Part shown: piece by piece, positions 35,533 to 50,500 of the stretch | Layout of the letters: the number at the start of each line of letters is the position of its first letter | How positions within the stretch are numbered: position 1 is the stretch's first letter | NCBI GenBank assembly: GCA_903813345.2 | Contig: CAIIXF020000008.1 | Location: 27,698,822 to 27,762,821, forward strand | DNA from: Owenia fusiformis | Taxonomy: Eukaryota > Annelida > Polychaeta > Sabellida > Oweniidae | Direction: 5' to 3' | DNA length: 64,000 nucleotides | Notes under the pieces: generated by a model | What the model was told of the DNA's origin: nothing | The model's input: the letters and a program-made list of their open reading frames with translations, nothing else | Databases searched by the model: none | Program-made: the position numbers and the translations under genes

Positions 35533-38500
35533 CTATTGCATTTCTGGAGGTGCTTGCAGGAATGTACTCGCCTTTTTCCTCTCTTTCGAATGTCTAGGTT
35601 TCTTTTTAAAGGTGCCTTTTAGCACCGACACATGTTCATTGAGAGAATCTTGTATATCGTCAAGCAGATTCATTTGTTCATCTTTGTATTTGTCCAGCTC
35701 TTCATTGCCACCTAATGTATGCACTGAAAGAAGTATTTAAAGTATATATAAGCGCAAATGCCAAAGGGAAGGGTGACTAAAAACTCCCTCCAATCGAGAA
35801 CCAATATCACAATCCAGGACCAAAACACCAAGGGACATATAGAAGTTATTCATAAGTTATCAATCTATCTATTTAACATATAGGCCTGAAGGTGCGCAAA
35901 ACTTTATCCAATCGTATTATATACAGGGTGAGCCAAAAAAGTAGCCCAAACAAATGTTAATAACTATACAATTCATTAGCATGGGATTAATGTTATATTT
36001 GGCATAATTTGCCTGTTCAATGTTCTTCCATTGTTCCAAGTTTCATTGTCTAAGTAATCCAAATGGTAACGATTTTATGGCCATTTTACAAAAATCTCGT
36101 CTCTGGAGGCAAACTTGAAAGCGTTAGGCAAAGTTGTCCTGACTAAAAAAAGTCTGGAGTTTCTGTTTGATGAGTTTGCCATGTTTCGGCTTTTAGCTTC
36201 GTAATGGTCATAAAATCGTGACAATTGAGAGTAGACCAATATATTTTTTCAATATAATATGAGTAGACCAATATAAATGAACTTGGAGCAAGGTCTTATT
36301 GTGTCAAATTTGACTGTAAATTCATGCTGGATGACTGAGTTATTGACATTTGTTTGGATAACTTTTTGCCTCAACCTTTTTATTTATTTATGTACAGATA
36401 CATGTTTATGGAACATACCATGATGCTTAGCAGACGCTATCTTCTTTTGAATTTGTTTCATATTTCTCAAAAATGTTTTGATTGATTCACTGAGCTCTCG
36501 ATCCCTTTCCTTCTCTTTAGTCGAGTTTGTAATTACTGCCTCCTCACTGGGCAGAGAGGAGGCAGACGCTTCTCCGGCAACCATCTCAGGAGTTTGAACT
36601 GTTGAGCAAGAGGCCAGTGTCGAGGGGCCATTCAACTTTGTTTCATCAGCTTCGGTATCACGTACAGACTCAGTTTGCTCGGAGACTATCTGATCCTGCG
36701 AATTGAAAATATAAAATTATTATCAAGTATACTTATTTCTTTACTAGGTAATTGTTTTATTTAATTACCTAGTATATACTTTACAGGTTTAGTTTATGAT
36801 GGTATTGAGGCCCTAAACCTAAGAAATTTGGCCCCTTAATATTAAAATAAAAAATGGCACTTTTGTTTTGATTTAATCGTTTTCATGTTTTAATTCATGT
36901 TCACTGGGGAAAAAACTCTTCGATAGCGTTCAAGAATTATCGATATCATTGCTTTGGAGGAATCATGCTACCGGTTTAAACCAGAGCATCTAGAATTCAA
37001 AGTCGTACGGGTGTACTATCTACATTTTGATCTCATGCTCATTATGCCATTTGTCATAATTAAAAAATACTTTACTTGTACAAAATAAGTTTAAAGTATT
37101 TTATTGAGGTCAATCTTACCTTTGTTAGTAAACCATTACTAGTTTCAATATATCATTACACCTTTGTTAGTAAACCATTACTAGTTTCAATATATCATTA
37201 CACCTTTGTTAGTAAACCATTACTAGTTTCAATATATCATTACACCTTTGTTAGTAAACCATTACTAGTTTCAACACATCATTACAGATAGAATTCTATC
37301 ATTTTCTGACCCTATTCACAGAGTTACCTACATTGTGCTGTCATATAACATATAATCATATGTTCTTATCTCAACCATACCTTATATTTTCCTAAATTAC
37401 CCATTGTGATTCTTTTTGTTATACCATTACCTCAATGCCACCTTTAACACTAAGATGGGACGTGTCCTTTGGATCAGGTGTAGTAGTATGAATTACAGGC
37501 TGTGTCGTAGGATTTTCAGCTGAAAATACGATGTGACAACCAATCTACTCATTGTGTTATTTAGTAAAGAAGGGCCAAATGATAAAGGGAATTCTCAATC
37601 AGCTTTAAAAATAAACGTTGGTCCGACAATATTTTTTATCATCTAGTCTAGCGAATATGCAGATTTTGAATTGTGAAGTTCACCAATGAAAATATGCTGG
37701 TCCTCTTCACAAATGATGGCGATATACTAATGTCACAAATTGTAAATATCTATTGCTTGTTTTTATTTTGAAAAGAGGTAAAATCAATTTTTAGTAACGT
37801 ATACTTCACTTTGTTCCTCATACTTGGAATTAAGGATAAGCGCTTGGCTGAACTACAGCATCTCAACTTTGATCACACCAAACAAGTTTTCACTACGTTC
37901 TCGAAAACGGGCTTCAACTGTGTACGAACGGACTGGACGTACCTAGAACCGTTTGGGGTCTATTTACAAACTTCATCGAACGTACTCGAAAGGGTACCGA
38001 ACATGCTCAAAATGTTCTCATGGTCGATACGTTCTACAATTAGAACGAGTGACAACGTACTAACGACGAGCTGGACGTACTACGAACGGAACCGTCGTAC
38101 TTCAATCCTACTAGGGACGTTTTAACAACGAGTTGCACTGTCCGAGGAAGTATTGGGAACGAGGTAGAACTAATTGCAAACGGGTTTAAACTGATTAAGA
38201 ACGTATTTAAGACTGCTTATGAACGAGTTAGCAAAAATATAGCTATCACACCAAACAAGTTGCCACTGCGTTCTTCAAAGCTGGTTTTAAGCTGTGTGCG
38301 AACGGAATGAACGTAGCTGCAACTTCCTAAGGTCTATTTACGAACTTCATGAACGTTCTCAGACGGGAAGGTGATTTTAGAATTTTGAATCGATTCAAAA
38401 TTCGATGGCGACCATACCGTTCTGTAATCAGGTCATGATGACCTTCTAGACTAAGGGACGCGTTATACGACGTTGCACACCGACCTGGTGCGACCTGAAC

Positions 38501-41500
38501 GAACTGCTAATGAGATGGACGTATTGAAGACTGTTTATGAACGAAGTAGCTAATTATTTTAGACATATTTCCCGACCACAGCCAGATTGAGCCCGTTTTA
38601 CGACTTTTTCGTAGGACTGGCAAGAACGGGTAAGAACTAGTTTGGTGTGATAGGGGGGTAATGTAAACAAGTTACCAGATACAATAGTGGCTTTAGTGTG
38701 GCATATCATAAAAAGTATGAACTAAGTTAGCGAATCACCTTCCTGTGTTCCCCATAGTTCTATTACCAAAGCTTCGTTTTCTATATAGTCCAAGAATTCG
38801 GGAGTAACACTTTGTATTGTCACATGGTGTTCAAAGGAAAGCTTTGCAGGCGTTTCATTCCAGGCAACAGTCGTTTTTACTTTGGTTTGTTTGAAAAATG
38901 TGAAACTGAAAAAATTGAAGAAATAACGTGTATTGTAGCCTTTCCCGTGTTAAGTGCATTATAATTTGAAAATTAAGCAATATCTGATATTTTTTATGCA
39001 CATTGTGTTCACTTCAGATTAGAGTAGACTTACTATATACAGGAAAGGTAGGCTCGTAGAAGGACATTCGAAAAACAGAAGAATACCAAGACAACATATT
39101 AAAATAACTCTGTGAGTGATGAAGGAAATATTCGGTCATCCAACAGACAGTTATATTATCAAAAACATCGGTCTAGTTTTAGAGAAAACTTGTTCTAGTA
39201 TCATCTACAACTGTTCATTCTTGATGACCCGAATATAACATAACTGTGTAAGTGATGAAGGAATATTCTTCTTTCAGCTGACAAACAACACAATTATCAT
39301 GTATATCTACAAGGTATATAGTTTTAGAGAAAACTCCGTCTTAGTATCATCACCTATTTTCTCATTTTTGGAATTGCATCTAGTCATGCATCGATCATGC
39401 CAGATATAAGAAATGCATGTCATCTAAAATGTCTCAGGAAGGGTTTGACAATTTCTATGAATTTGTTACTGCTAATTGAATTGAAAAATGAATATTTTTT
39501 ATAATTAATGTAAAAAGTTGAACTTTTCTTCATTGAAGGAAATCCCAGCTCATTTGGGTACAAATTTTTCCGGCACACCTTGTATATAAATACATGAACA
39601 CTGGTAAACATGCGTACCCGCAATACACTCCTCTGCTAGTTTCCTCCTTTATCCACTCCACATCATCAACCCGATCTATGAATATCATGAAATCCACTCT
39701 CTTACCCACCAGCTCATTTGGTTCAAGTATTACGATGTCATCTTCTTTCAATATCCTTAAAATACAAGACAGAAGGCATTTGTTAAATTATCAATATATT
39801 TTTATAAATTTCTGTTAAGCAGTCAGAAGTAGGTCACATGTACTCCACACATGCAAGATAAACTTCACTATCGATTTTATAACCAATTACAATGCAAACC
39901 TCAGAAGATCTGAACAATTTTGAGGATTTAAAAATTTAAAAATATTTATCAACATATAATAAACGTACTTCTCAAGATATTTTCTTTTCAATTGCTGTCC
40001 AAGACATGCATATCATCATCACTTAATCTTTTGCAAATCGAATTGTGTAATTCCATTCTCAATTCTTTTGAACCATGGAACTGTAGTGCGCCAGATGTCC
40101 AATATGTTAATCCAGGTTGGTCAAATAAGTTTTACATTTTCAGATAAACCATTGTCAAATATAATATCTGCTATTCTTATCCGAATATATATAATATTTA
40201 GTTATTTTTACCATATCATATATTGCAACCCGTTAGTACTTGGGAAGTTCACTTACGTTCCATCGGGACGACACGGAATAATCCGAACATGGGCGACGCC
40301 TTGTTGTAGACCGGTGTATCCCAGCATATTTTGTTTCTCGTCAAGGTCTATGCAGTATCCCAAACTCTGTAGCCAGATGTGACAACTTCAACATAGAAAA
40401 ATCATATAATGAAACCGTTCTAGGGACACCGGACGGTCAAGCCAAGTAACTTAGTCAACATTCGATATTCGTATGTCCATCAATATTAACTAAGAATGGT
40501 GCCACAATTGAAGTAAACCTCTGATTAATTATTTTCAATAAACCTATCAGCAAACGTGTAAATGATAAATTTGATGTTCTGTTACATATTGGTGAAGCAG
40601 TCTTTGGGATATGGCCTAAATTTCTGAATTTCCACTATGTCCCTGTATACCCCTACTTAAAAACATGTATGTTATTTGTCATTTTTCATTATGAATCAAC
40701 CATAAATGTATTTTTTCTTGTTTACATACAGAATGAACTTTTTGTTTTCAAATATTGAAAGATGGTACTGCATTTATTTTTTCATGATATGGAGGAAACA
40801 AATGCGTGTCAATTTACACTGTAATATCCCACACACTTATATTTCAAGGGTAGTTTTGAAGAATAATCAAGAAAATCCATGTTTTCAAATGAATCCGTCC
40901 TTGTCAAAGAACGTAAGTGAGGATATGCGGTTTAAAAAACTAACAACATGTTTTAAGTTCTTACAATTCTTGTTTAAAACAAACATTTCGAAAGTTGTGA
41001 TTTCGAATGTAATATCCAACTCAATGAAATTTGTTGATATTTGTGAATTTTTTCTTTCGGAATGCACATTGCTGGATCACAGAACCTTGCCTTGTTCGAG
41101 ATGCACAAAAGGGGTATTGTTAATACTTGACGTCGTTCGGATATTCGGATGTGATTGCCGTTTTCGTTAATCTCCAACCACTGTAACTTCCAACTTAATT
41201 TTTGAAAGCCAAATATGATAGTCATGAATCGATATTTAAGTCACACGTGGATGCATACATCATGTGTCTACATTAACTGTCGAATACATGCCGACTTTCA
41301 TTTATTTAAATATACACAGTTAACTCAAATCATCAATTCTCGAAACGGTTTATCATATAACCTGACCTGAGTTTAATGTTTCAGGTGAGTTTAATGTGAG
41401 GCTTAAACAAAGCAATAAAACTGCGTGAAACCTTTTGTGAAAATTCGAACGATTTTTCAAGAATCCTCCTTCAAAGTGTTACCACAGTGCTCCCCGGGAG

Positions 41501-44500
41501 TGGAAATTTCGTCTTGTGTAATCAAAATAATAGCGGGTGGTTTGAATTTTTGTTTGAGTTTAGAGCTCAGCATCTATAAATTTAAAAATGTGTCGCCTCA
41601 TTGAGAGGTACATGCAGATTTTGGCGATCTATCTTTATAAAAGGCTAAATTTTGTGCAAAAACAGGAGTTGACACGCTTACATTTGGAATTGAAATTTCC
41701 TACATAATTGTCGACTCATGTTTAAAAGTCATGAAAACAAGGTTGAACACAAAATAATAACCTAGTTACTGTCTATTTAGCATGGGATCACTGAGGGAAA
41801 TATTATTAATGACTTAATTCGTTAACAGTTAAGTTGTATTCCAAGAAACTTATCAATTTAGAAATGCAAAATGTTCAATTTTGTTTTTCAATTGTAAAAA
41901 TGGCACCTGTAGAGAACAACGTTTTACAAAATTATTTAAAACGGAGATATTAACTGATGTAACATTCGTTGGCATGTGTCAGGGAGTAAATAAGAAGAAT
42001 ATGCATTTGATTCTATATCTTGTTCCCAAAGGAGTTTGTTAAGGAGCGGTATATCTTAACGTACTTTTATCATCCCGAACTCAAATATTTCGAATCCCTA
42101 TTTCGACAACGCTTTGTTGAGAATGGATTCAAGATGTACTCAAAATTATTACGTTAAAATGTGTATTATCATCTTAATAACCACCTCACAAATTATTTTG
42201 GAAATCAAAGATGTAAGATTTTTGAGATTTTTATTTTCGAATGTTGACTTAGTTACTTGGCTTGACTGCGGAGTGTGCCGCATTGGTCAAATAGAAAGGC
42301 GTTAGATAAAATGTGGCTGTCAAAGTGCAGGTACGAAGATTTTAAATTGTAACTCGATTCATTCATTTGGACCATATGAATGAAAAGGTGTATGGATGGT
42401 TCATCTCAAAGTACTATACACTTGCTTACCTTCCCAAGAAAACGTCCTCTACCGGGTCCCAGAATGGGTCATTTTCCTGTATAGCGGGGTCAAGAAGGTC
42501 ACAGTCCAGCCATTTATTATACAGCTCATCCATCAAAAATTTCCTGTTCAGGAATTTATGTTTCATCCAAACCCACACCTGGTAATAAGAATGATATTTT
42601 CTGTTGCTACTGCTGACTATAACTCCCTACATATATGTTTTCTTATTTCTAACATCACATTTCCTGAGTTATAGTATAATCATTGCGTTAATATCATTTC
42701 ATTTGCACGATTCTAAGATACACAAATGATAGTTCTCTATTGAAAGCGGAGGATGCTCGCCTATACATGAATACTATACCTGAACGTGAAGTGCTAATAA
42801 ATAAAACAGAATAACAGACAGAAATAAAAATTACATGAAGTGCTAATGAATAAAACAAGAGAACAGACAGGCAAAATATAGTAAGCTTCCATACCTTCTT
42901 TGTTAGAGAATTAGATACTCCAACAATGACTTCCTTTTCTGGGTTGGATCCTTTAGAATCGTGCGAGCTCATGTTTTTTAGTCCTGCTTCGAATTTCACA
43001 TTCTAAATAGCAAGATTTCATAAAACATGATGTCGTCTATATTAAAAGGTCTACAGTAATACCCTGCGTGCAGAGTCTAGTTAAACTACAAGAATGCAAG
43101 TGCTTGAAGACGAAGCTCTCTTTTAAGAAGTGAAGTCAAACGAATGCAAAGGGTAATACAGTAACAGCATGATAAGAACAATTAAAGTGTAGATATTTTG
43201 CTAACCTTCTTCATTTCTTCACTAAGGGCATTAGCCTCGTGGATCTTTGGCTGTATGTCGATATATTCTTGAAATACTTTCAACGTAGCAGGGTCCTGAA
43301 TAGACAGCCGTCGGCTTGAGGTCAGTATGCTACATTCAGAAAGATGTTAAACCGAAATATTGAGTCAAGAAAATAAGTCAAGAATAATTTGACTCGGTCA
43401 CTTGTGTCATGCCATGTCATATTTCCACATAAATTATTATATGTTATAAAATAACTTTCGAATCTAATTCTGTATAGCATTTCCAATAATTAATTCTAAC
43501 TGAAATAAATTTCTTTTGGTATATATGATAAATTCAGAAAGTACTAAGTTATCCGTATTCATGCAACTGGATCATTCTAGTTTCAAGGGCACTCGAGGTA
43601 GGCAAAAATATGAATAGTTGACATAATAACTCATTTATTTTTGGCAAATATAATGATACAATATTTAATATATCTAGGATCAGCATTACATAATGTATTA
43701 CATAATCGTACATAATTAATTCAAAATGTGTTAAGTTTATTTTTGCAAATAGGGCCATCCTTGGCCCAAGAGTAATTCATTGCATTATATTATAAGGACC
43801 GATCTTGAAGGATGAATAGGGCTAAAGACCAAGGTTTGAGATGGGGAATGGGAGGAAATTTTTCAAAGATTTAATGATCGCTATAGCTATAAGCTTAGTT
43901 CATCCGTCTAAAGTCAAAGCTCCAAAAGACAAGGTAAGGCAGGTCCATCCCGCACCCTAATAATGAGGACACATAATCCGAACTACATGTAAATGGTGAT
44001 TGGCAATTAATCTGAAGATAGATGAGTTAGCTTTATTTTCAAAATATCTTTACTCTAAAATCCAACCTTCCACCCAGCTCTGATCCTTGTGCCATTTCCA
44101 TTTGAAAGAAGTTAAAATCGTATCTTGTGATCTGGTCATCTTGGATCCTCTCCCCTGGATAGCCAATATATAGAAACAGCGCATTGGAACCAAGCTTTAG
44201 TCTGTCCTAAACCAAGAAGCTAGAAGTTTAAAATACTAGTATACTAACGTGCAAATTAAAAATAAAATGGAATTTATTCATTTCATATTATGCAGTGTGA
44301 TATATCGATAGAGGTATGTAATTCATAATTCTGAGGAACACGGTCAATCTTGAACAGAGCTGTACACCAATCTTTGTCAATGATGCGGATTGGAGGTTAA
44401 TACCAATATGGCATTTCATTATCAGGAACAAAGTTACATCGTCATTTACAAGGTATGATTTCATTTTCCGATGGACAAGAGTTGAAAGAGGCATTTCAAG

Positions 44501-47500
44501 ACCACCCGACAATGTTTTAAACTCCTTCGTCATTAATTCTTGCCATACATGCTTGCTTGATTTTCCGATCCAGTTCAAGATAATAAAGTTACCACACCAT
44601 GACTGAGTGCTGACGCTTGATAGATGGAAAATGTTTGAAAAGGTTCTTCATACGCTGACAAGCTTACCATATGATTTAATGTTGTAGTTTCAGAGATATT
44701 AATGCCATTGATAACAAGCTTTGCATCATGAGAAAGGGGTTTGATGGACACAAGACCTGCCTCTTTCCGCACTAAACAATGGCGATCTTGAATCCTGTAA
44801 TAAAGGTTAATTTGCGAAAAGTACTTCAGGGTGTTTGACTGAGTGGTCCACGACTCGTACAAAAGGCTGTTGTGAGTACTTGTATGGCTATGTATGGATA
44901 CACATAAAAAACACAGGGCTCCTTTGAGGAGGGGTTTCTGTGTCTATCTTCCAGGCTAATTATGTTAATTACGACCGTTCAATACCAAGAGGTATTGCTC
45001 ACCTTCATTGGTGGTAAACAAAAAAATACAATTACTGATGGCAGCTCGGTTTGGGTCAAATAGCAAGAAACCAGTTAACCATCAGATACGGCGCCATAAT
45101 TCATAAACAAATTCATGAACGTAAACAAAGTAGTATAATCACTTACCCGAGTCCCCTGAGTTCGATGAAGTTCTCCAGGTCTTGTCCCGTCTCTTTCCCC
45201 ATAACAGTTTCGTCTATAAAAATGATAACAGTTGGTGATTACTCGATATGATTTACAATACGAATACGCAATCGATTTGTTTGGTATTAAGCTACACTGC
45301 AATATCAGATACTTTTTAAACCGTTCACATACCGTTTAAGAATGCATATTTTATAACACCAGAGAGCTGAGAGTCCTCATTTACATTTTGGATGTAAGGA
45401 TTTGTATCTAGCACTGTTTCTTTTTCTCCTTCAATATTCTGCTTCCATGCCTCCCTGTTCAAATATAAACCTGTGTTTCAGCATTATAACAATACATTTA
45501 AGCACCCATATGTACTTAATTACGCAGAACATCGCGAGGGTGGGCACTGGGTACAAAAACATAATGAAATACTTTGTCGAATTTTTGAACCATATTGTAT
45601 ATTCGTCCTTCACCAATCATCCAAACACTGTATTTCTATTCTGTGGTATTGTTAGCTCAGGTAAGGACTTGTTTACCTTGCCTTTGCCAGCTGTTGCTCC
45701 CACGACGTCTTCATTTCTCTCATCCTGTTTTCGTTTTCTTCTACACTCATCTGATAATCTTAAAAAACAAAATATCTTTCAGGAGATTTGTTTTGAATGG
45801 GAGGGCGTATTGGACACTGTTTCTTTTCACGTTCGATTTGGTTTGGGGTAGTTGGGGCTTATTTTCCTTATAACCGGTACTCTTAGATGTTTTCTTTTTC
45901 CTGCTGTGTTCTGTAACTATGTTTTTGCTACTCTACCGTTTGCAATTGCGCAAACATGTATAGACGCATGTCGAGAAGCCAGACGTACAGTATTTTATAT
46001 CGAATAAACCTTTTGATAAATAAACCTTGATACTGCGTTAACAAAATATACATTGTTTTCGGTCAATATATCATAATGATGGGCGAACAAATTGACATCG
46101 GTACACGACATGATGCCATTGATTTGGGTCATCGTAAGAATGATTACCTATCACAACCGATGCTCTTCTTTGTTTCTGCAGCTGGCCCAGCAGTCTAGCA
46201 TTTTCCTCCTTTAACTCACGAATCAGTTTATCCGTTATATTTTCGTTTACAACAGCCTGGGTCTGTATTCTTTTCGCCCTGGATTGTAAAATATGTCTTC
46301 GTTTAGTCATTGTAATTTTATTACAGTATACAAACATTAAGATTGGTCACAATTAAAACCAGAGACCGTTGTTTTAATATTCGGAATGTCAAATAGCCAG
46401 TTACCCGAACTACCGTATAAACACTGGTAAGTGAGACCGAAGGTCTACGTGAATAGACTTTTAAAGTTTTACAAATTGAATTTAAAATTGAATGTTAATT
46501 TCGTTTCAATATCGTATGACAATAAAGTTTAAAAATTTAGATGAAAACTAATGATGTAAATGGTTTACCTATTTGCATATCTCAACGTAGATAAAGTCTC
46601 CTCATAGCTATTTTCTGATGGACTCAAAGTAGCCAACTGAAAATGAAATTGGACAATTGATTTTATGATCAATTGTTATCACTTATATAGTTACAGTTCT
46701 GATACTGCATACTAGGTAGCTGGAAGGGATAGATAGCCTATGATAACCGCTGATATTATAAGAATTGTAGAATTTATGTTATCTTCAGGTTTGTAGTTTT
46801 AAGAATGATGCGGAATATAATAAATCTTACAATTAAGTTTGTTACTACGGGGAGTTGCTGTTTTCAAATCTTATTCTACGATGGGCCTCTATCCCCGATA
46901 ATGGACTTGTTTGATGTCTTATTAGCGATCATACGAGAGCCGAGTGAACGAAAGCATTGCCCGGGAATTCGATAACAGCTGCAAGAAAGAAAGAGCGCAC
47001 TGGACGAATAATTCAGACACCGCATGCGCATTCATCATTATCGATTTTTATAAGTGTAGCAAGGGGTCTTAATTCATGTAGCAACGATAAATAAACAAAC
47101 ACCTGCTATTAAAGGTAAAAAGATATAGAGGTCATTAATGGCGATAAACGATAATATTTTCTCTTGAAAACTGTTTAAGATGACGTCTTAGATATGCTTG
47201 CATAAAATAGATTATATTGGACCGCAAACTCAAGACAAGTTATAGCCAAAAACATAATATTTATTCTACTGATCAATATTAGGAAAGGGATCATGTATGC
47301 ACCAGTGTACAACACCGAATATTCAAGTAATTATACACATGGACCAGGAGAATATGTGTCCACTAATGCCGCAAACATACAAAATCAGACATGGTAGGTA
47401 GCATTGCATTGTATCTAAAGCTAGCATCGAAGAGTAATGACGAGGTCAACCACTTTGATTGTTTGACATACTGTAGTGTATTGGGCCATAAAGGATAATA

Positions 47501-50500
47501 AATGTTAAATGTCCTGACAAAGGGCAACATCTCAAGATGACGAGAAGCAGAGGTGAAAAACAAAGAAATAAAAAATATTATTTCTTTTAGAATTTGTTTC
47601 AAGTGACACATGTATGACAGTTGACGATGTGACGATGTCAATACTGAAGTTGAAATACATGTACTTTTCAATCTTGGAATCCTTTTACATGTGATGTAAT
47701 ATGGCAATCTCCATTCCGATGAAAGCCAATGGAAGTACATGTACGGTGTAGTTTAGTTTTCACATCCATTATAATAATGCGTTAATTATTTTATCTATTT
47801 AAGGAATCCTGCAACTGGAACAAATGGGCAGATGTTAACTCAGAGTTCTATGGGCCCGCCACAGATGGCACCACCATCATACGAGGCCGTGTACGGATCA
47901 TCTAATGGCGCAGGCCAAATGTCCTCGAGAACTCCATATGAGGTGGGCAGTGTTCATCCACAACATTTCCGAACGATGAGATCAACTCAGGTGGAGCCAA
48001 TGGGGACCACACTACGCACTACGTTTTATGGCGAAGAGAATCTACCAGATAGTTATGAGGCGGTTCACAGCTCGGAGGCATGGAGCTATGACGCAAGATG
48101 GCAAGGGAAAGCATCTGGAGAATTTTCCAAAGACTTAAGTCCAAGTTGGCAAGAATGGTCAGCCATTTCAAAATCTCCACCTTATATAAATTGCTCACCA
48201 CAGCAAAATATGGAACAGTACAAAACACAAATACCATGAGACGTGTAGTTGTAAACATTTTTTAGGATCCTGTAGAAGGAAATTAACTTGAAAACAAAGC
48301 ACTCGCGGCACTTTTGGTATTAAACGTTGTGGTGTTGCTTTTTTGCCTTGTTATTGCCAATATGGTAAAGGAATCAAGCCCAGAGCTCAACTTATTTTTG
48401 ACGATTTATGGCCCGAATGCTTTGTGTCAGACTTTTGAATGAAGGTGGCAGAAGACGTGCAGTCACCATACGGATTTGGGCATACCTTCGAGAACAACTG
48501 TCACTAAATAAATTGCTGACACGCAATCTTGCGTGTGGGAGGTTTCAGGAATTGTCTCCAAACAAAGTGAATTTGATCGAACCCAACTGTTTGCTACCTT
48601 TTACGCTGTATTATAGCCTACCAGAGTCAATAATAAAATATTTAAAATCATTTTCTATTGTAATGTCCATCATTTTCGGCTTTAAGGTCAAGTATGTGGG
48701 TATGAAATTATATAATTGTAATTGACATGCAGACACTTTTTATAAACAACTCGTACATTAGACGCTATAACATAAGTTGTCCATTGCCTTCGATTCAAGT
48801 TCCAAAAAGATGACATGTGATGCTTGTAAGCTTGCGTTAAATATGATTTAGATTAACTCAATACTAACCATGACTGTTCTACTGTTGCCACCGAGGGCTG
48901 ATTGAAGTAACTTTGTCAGAACAGATTCTCGGTATGGGATGACTATTTTCTTGTTGCCTTGAGCTTGCTCCGCCAGGGCACTGAAATGGACAAGAACGTA
49001 GCCTATGATCTACTTGATATCATGATCTTGTTTGATTTCTCTAGGTGCCTAAAACATAATTATCCAAACGTACCAAATCCCGTGACCAGACCCAGAATGG
49101 GAGGGTCGACCTCAACTGAAAATTCTTTCAAAATCATGCAATTCTCAATATTCTGAGCACTTTTCAAGTGATTTGGGCCCAAAGCCATCAAATATTAACC
49201 CACTGGAATTTTTTGAAAAGTGAATCCCCCTTGGCAAAAAATGGCTAGAATTAAAGGATTATCTTATGGTCATGATAACATTCTTCACCATACTTGGTGA
49301 CAATTAATAATTTAGCTATAGCATGCCTGACAACATTCTCTAACGTGTGGGATAAAATACATGTAAACGTATCTTATTCTAATAATTATTCAAACATATA
49401 TTTCAATTAAATGTAATTGACACCATTCATGTTTGTACCTGATAACATTTCCTAACGAAAGTAAACTCTGATTAATAGACGCTCCTTCTTTCAACCTATC
49501 ACCCAAAGCTCCAGTTTTTGATTGACGTTCACTCCCAGCAAGGTCCACAAAATTAACAGTACTCGTTTTCGTAGTACTTTCACCCCTACTGTTTGGAAAT
49601 ATCTGCAATGATAAGTAATTCTAAAGTTTTCTCGATCGGTTGATGTAGACAGAACATACAATTATGTCATATAGGCTTTTGCCTTTTTCGTGGTCCATTA
49701 TACCCCATAAGTTAAGTGAAAATACACCTTATTCCATATAAATTCCATATAATAGGCCTTGACAAAAGTACGTTTCTCCGACGTTTATGCTAAGAGGACT
49801 AGGGCATGATACTAGAAATTATCGACAACACCACATCCGACGATTACGCTGGTTACCAAAACGGTTAGTGTCGGTAACAAAATGTCGGAACGTCGAAAGT
49901 ACGAGTTTTCTTTTTCCTCATTTCACGCGTTGTAGGTAGAATACCCACGACATTTTTTCTCACAAAGGTATATCAGTATCATATGTTTTAGAAAAGGTAC
50001 ATGTTTGCGAAAGAAAATAGCTCAGAAGACAACAGAATCGTTGATTTAATTCCTCACTTAAGTTACATAAACGGTATGGGTTAAAAGTGCAGATCTTAAC
50101 TGTTTTTCGAAATAAAAATATCGTGGGAATTCTGCCTGCAACGTTTGAAATAAGGAAAAAAGAAAAATCGTAGTTTCGATGTTTTGACATTTTGTTACCG
50201 AAACGAATCGAACCGTTTCGGTAACCAGCGTAATCGAGTGGATCACCAGTGCACATAGCAAAGATTATAACTCATATGTGATTTTTGGTCAATCCTATAG
50301 AATAGATATATAGATCCCAAACGTTTCTCGCCAAATGTTCATGATCAGAGGCCTTTTTATGTTTGTCGTAAATATGAATTTATCCAATGCTCCAATTAGA
50401 AATGACCAACTGCTCGTATACCCCTTTTTAAAAAACGACACTCAGCTTAAGACATCATCTACCGAGGTAGTTATAACACACTAACACTGATTGAAGTTGG

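Noticed and set aside
37076-37291. 71-codon frame of 14-residue repeats
   Set aside because: It is only the 42-bp tandem repeat, whose length is a multiple of three. It lies in a kinesin intron with no splice or start context.
40706-41170. 154-codon plus-strand frame in kinesin intron 17
   Set aside because: AT-driven composition, no domain, no convincing splice partners.
44041-44070. Strong donor GTAAAG at 44049-44054 as the end of kinesin exon 14
   Set aside because: It would leave phase 0, and exon 15 would then read out of frame. The GTTGGA donor keeps the frame.
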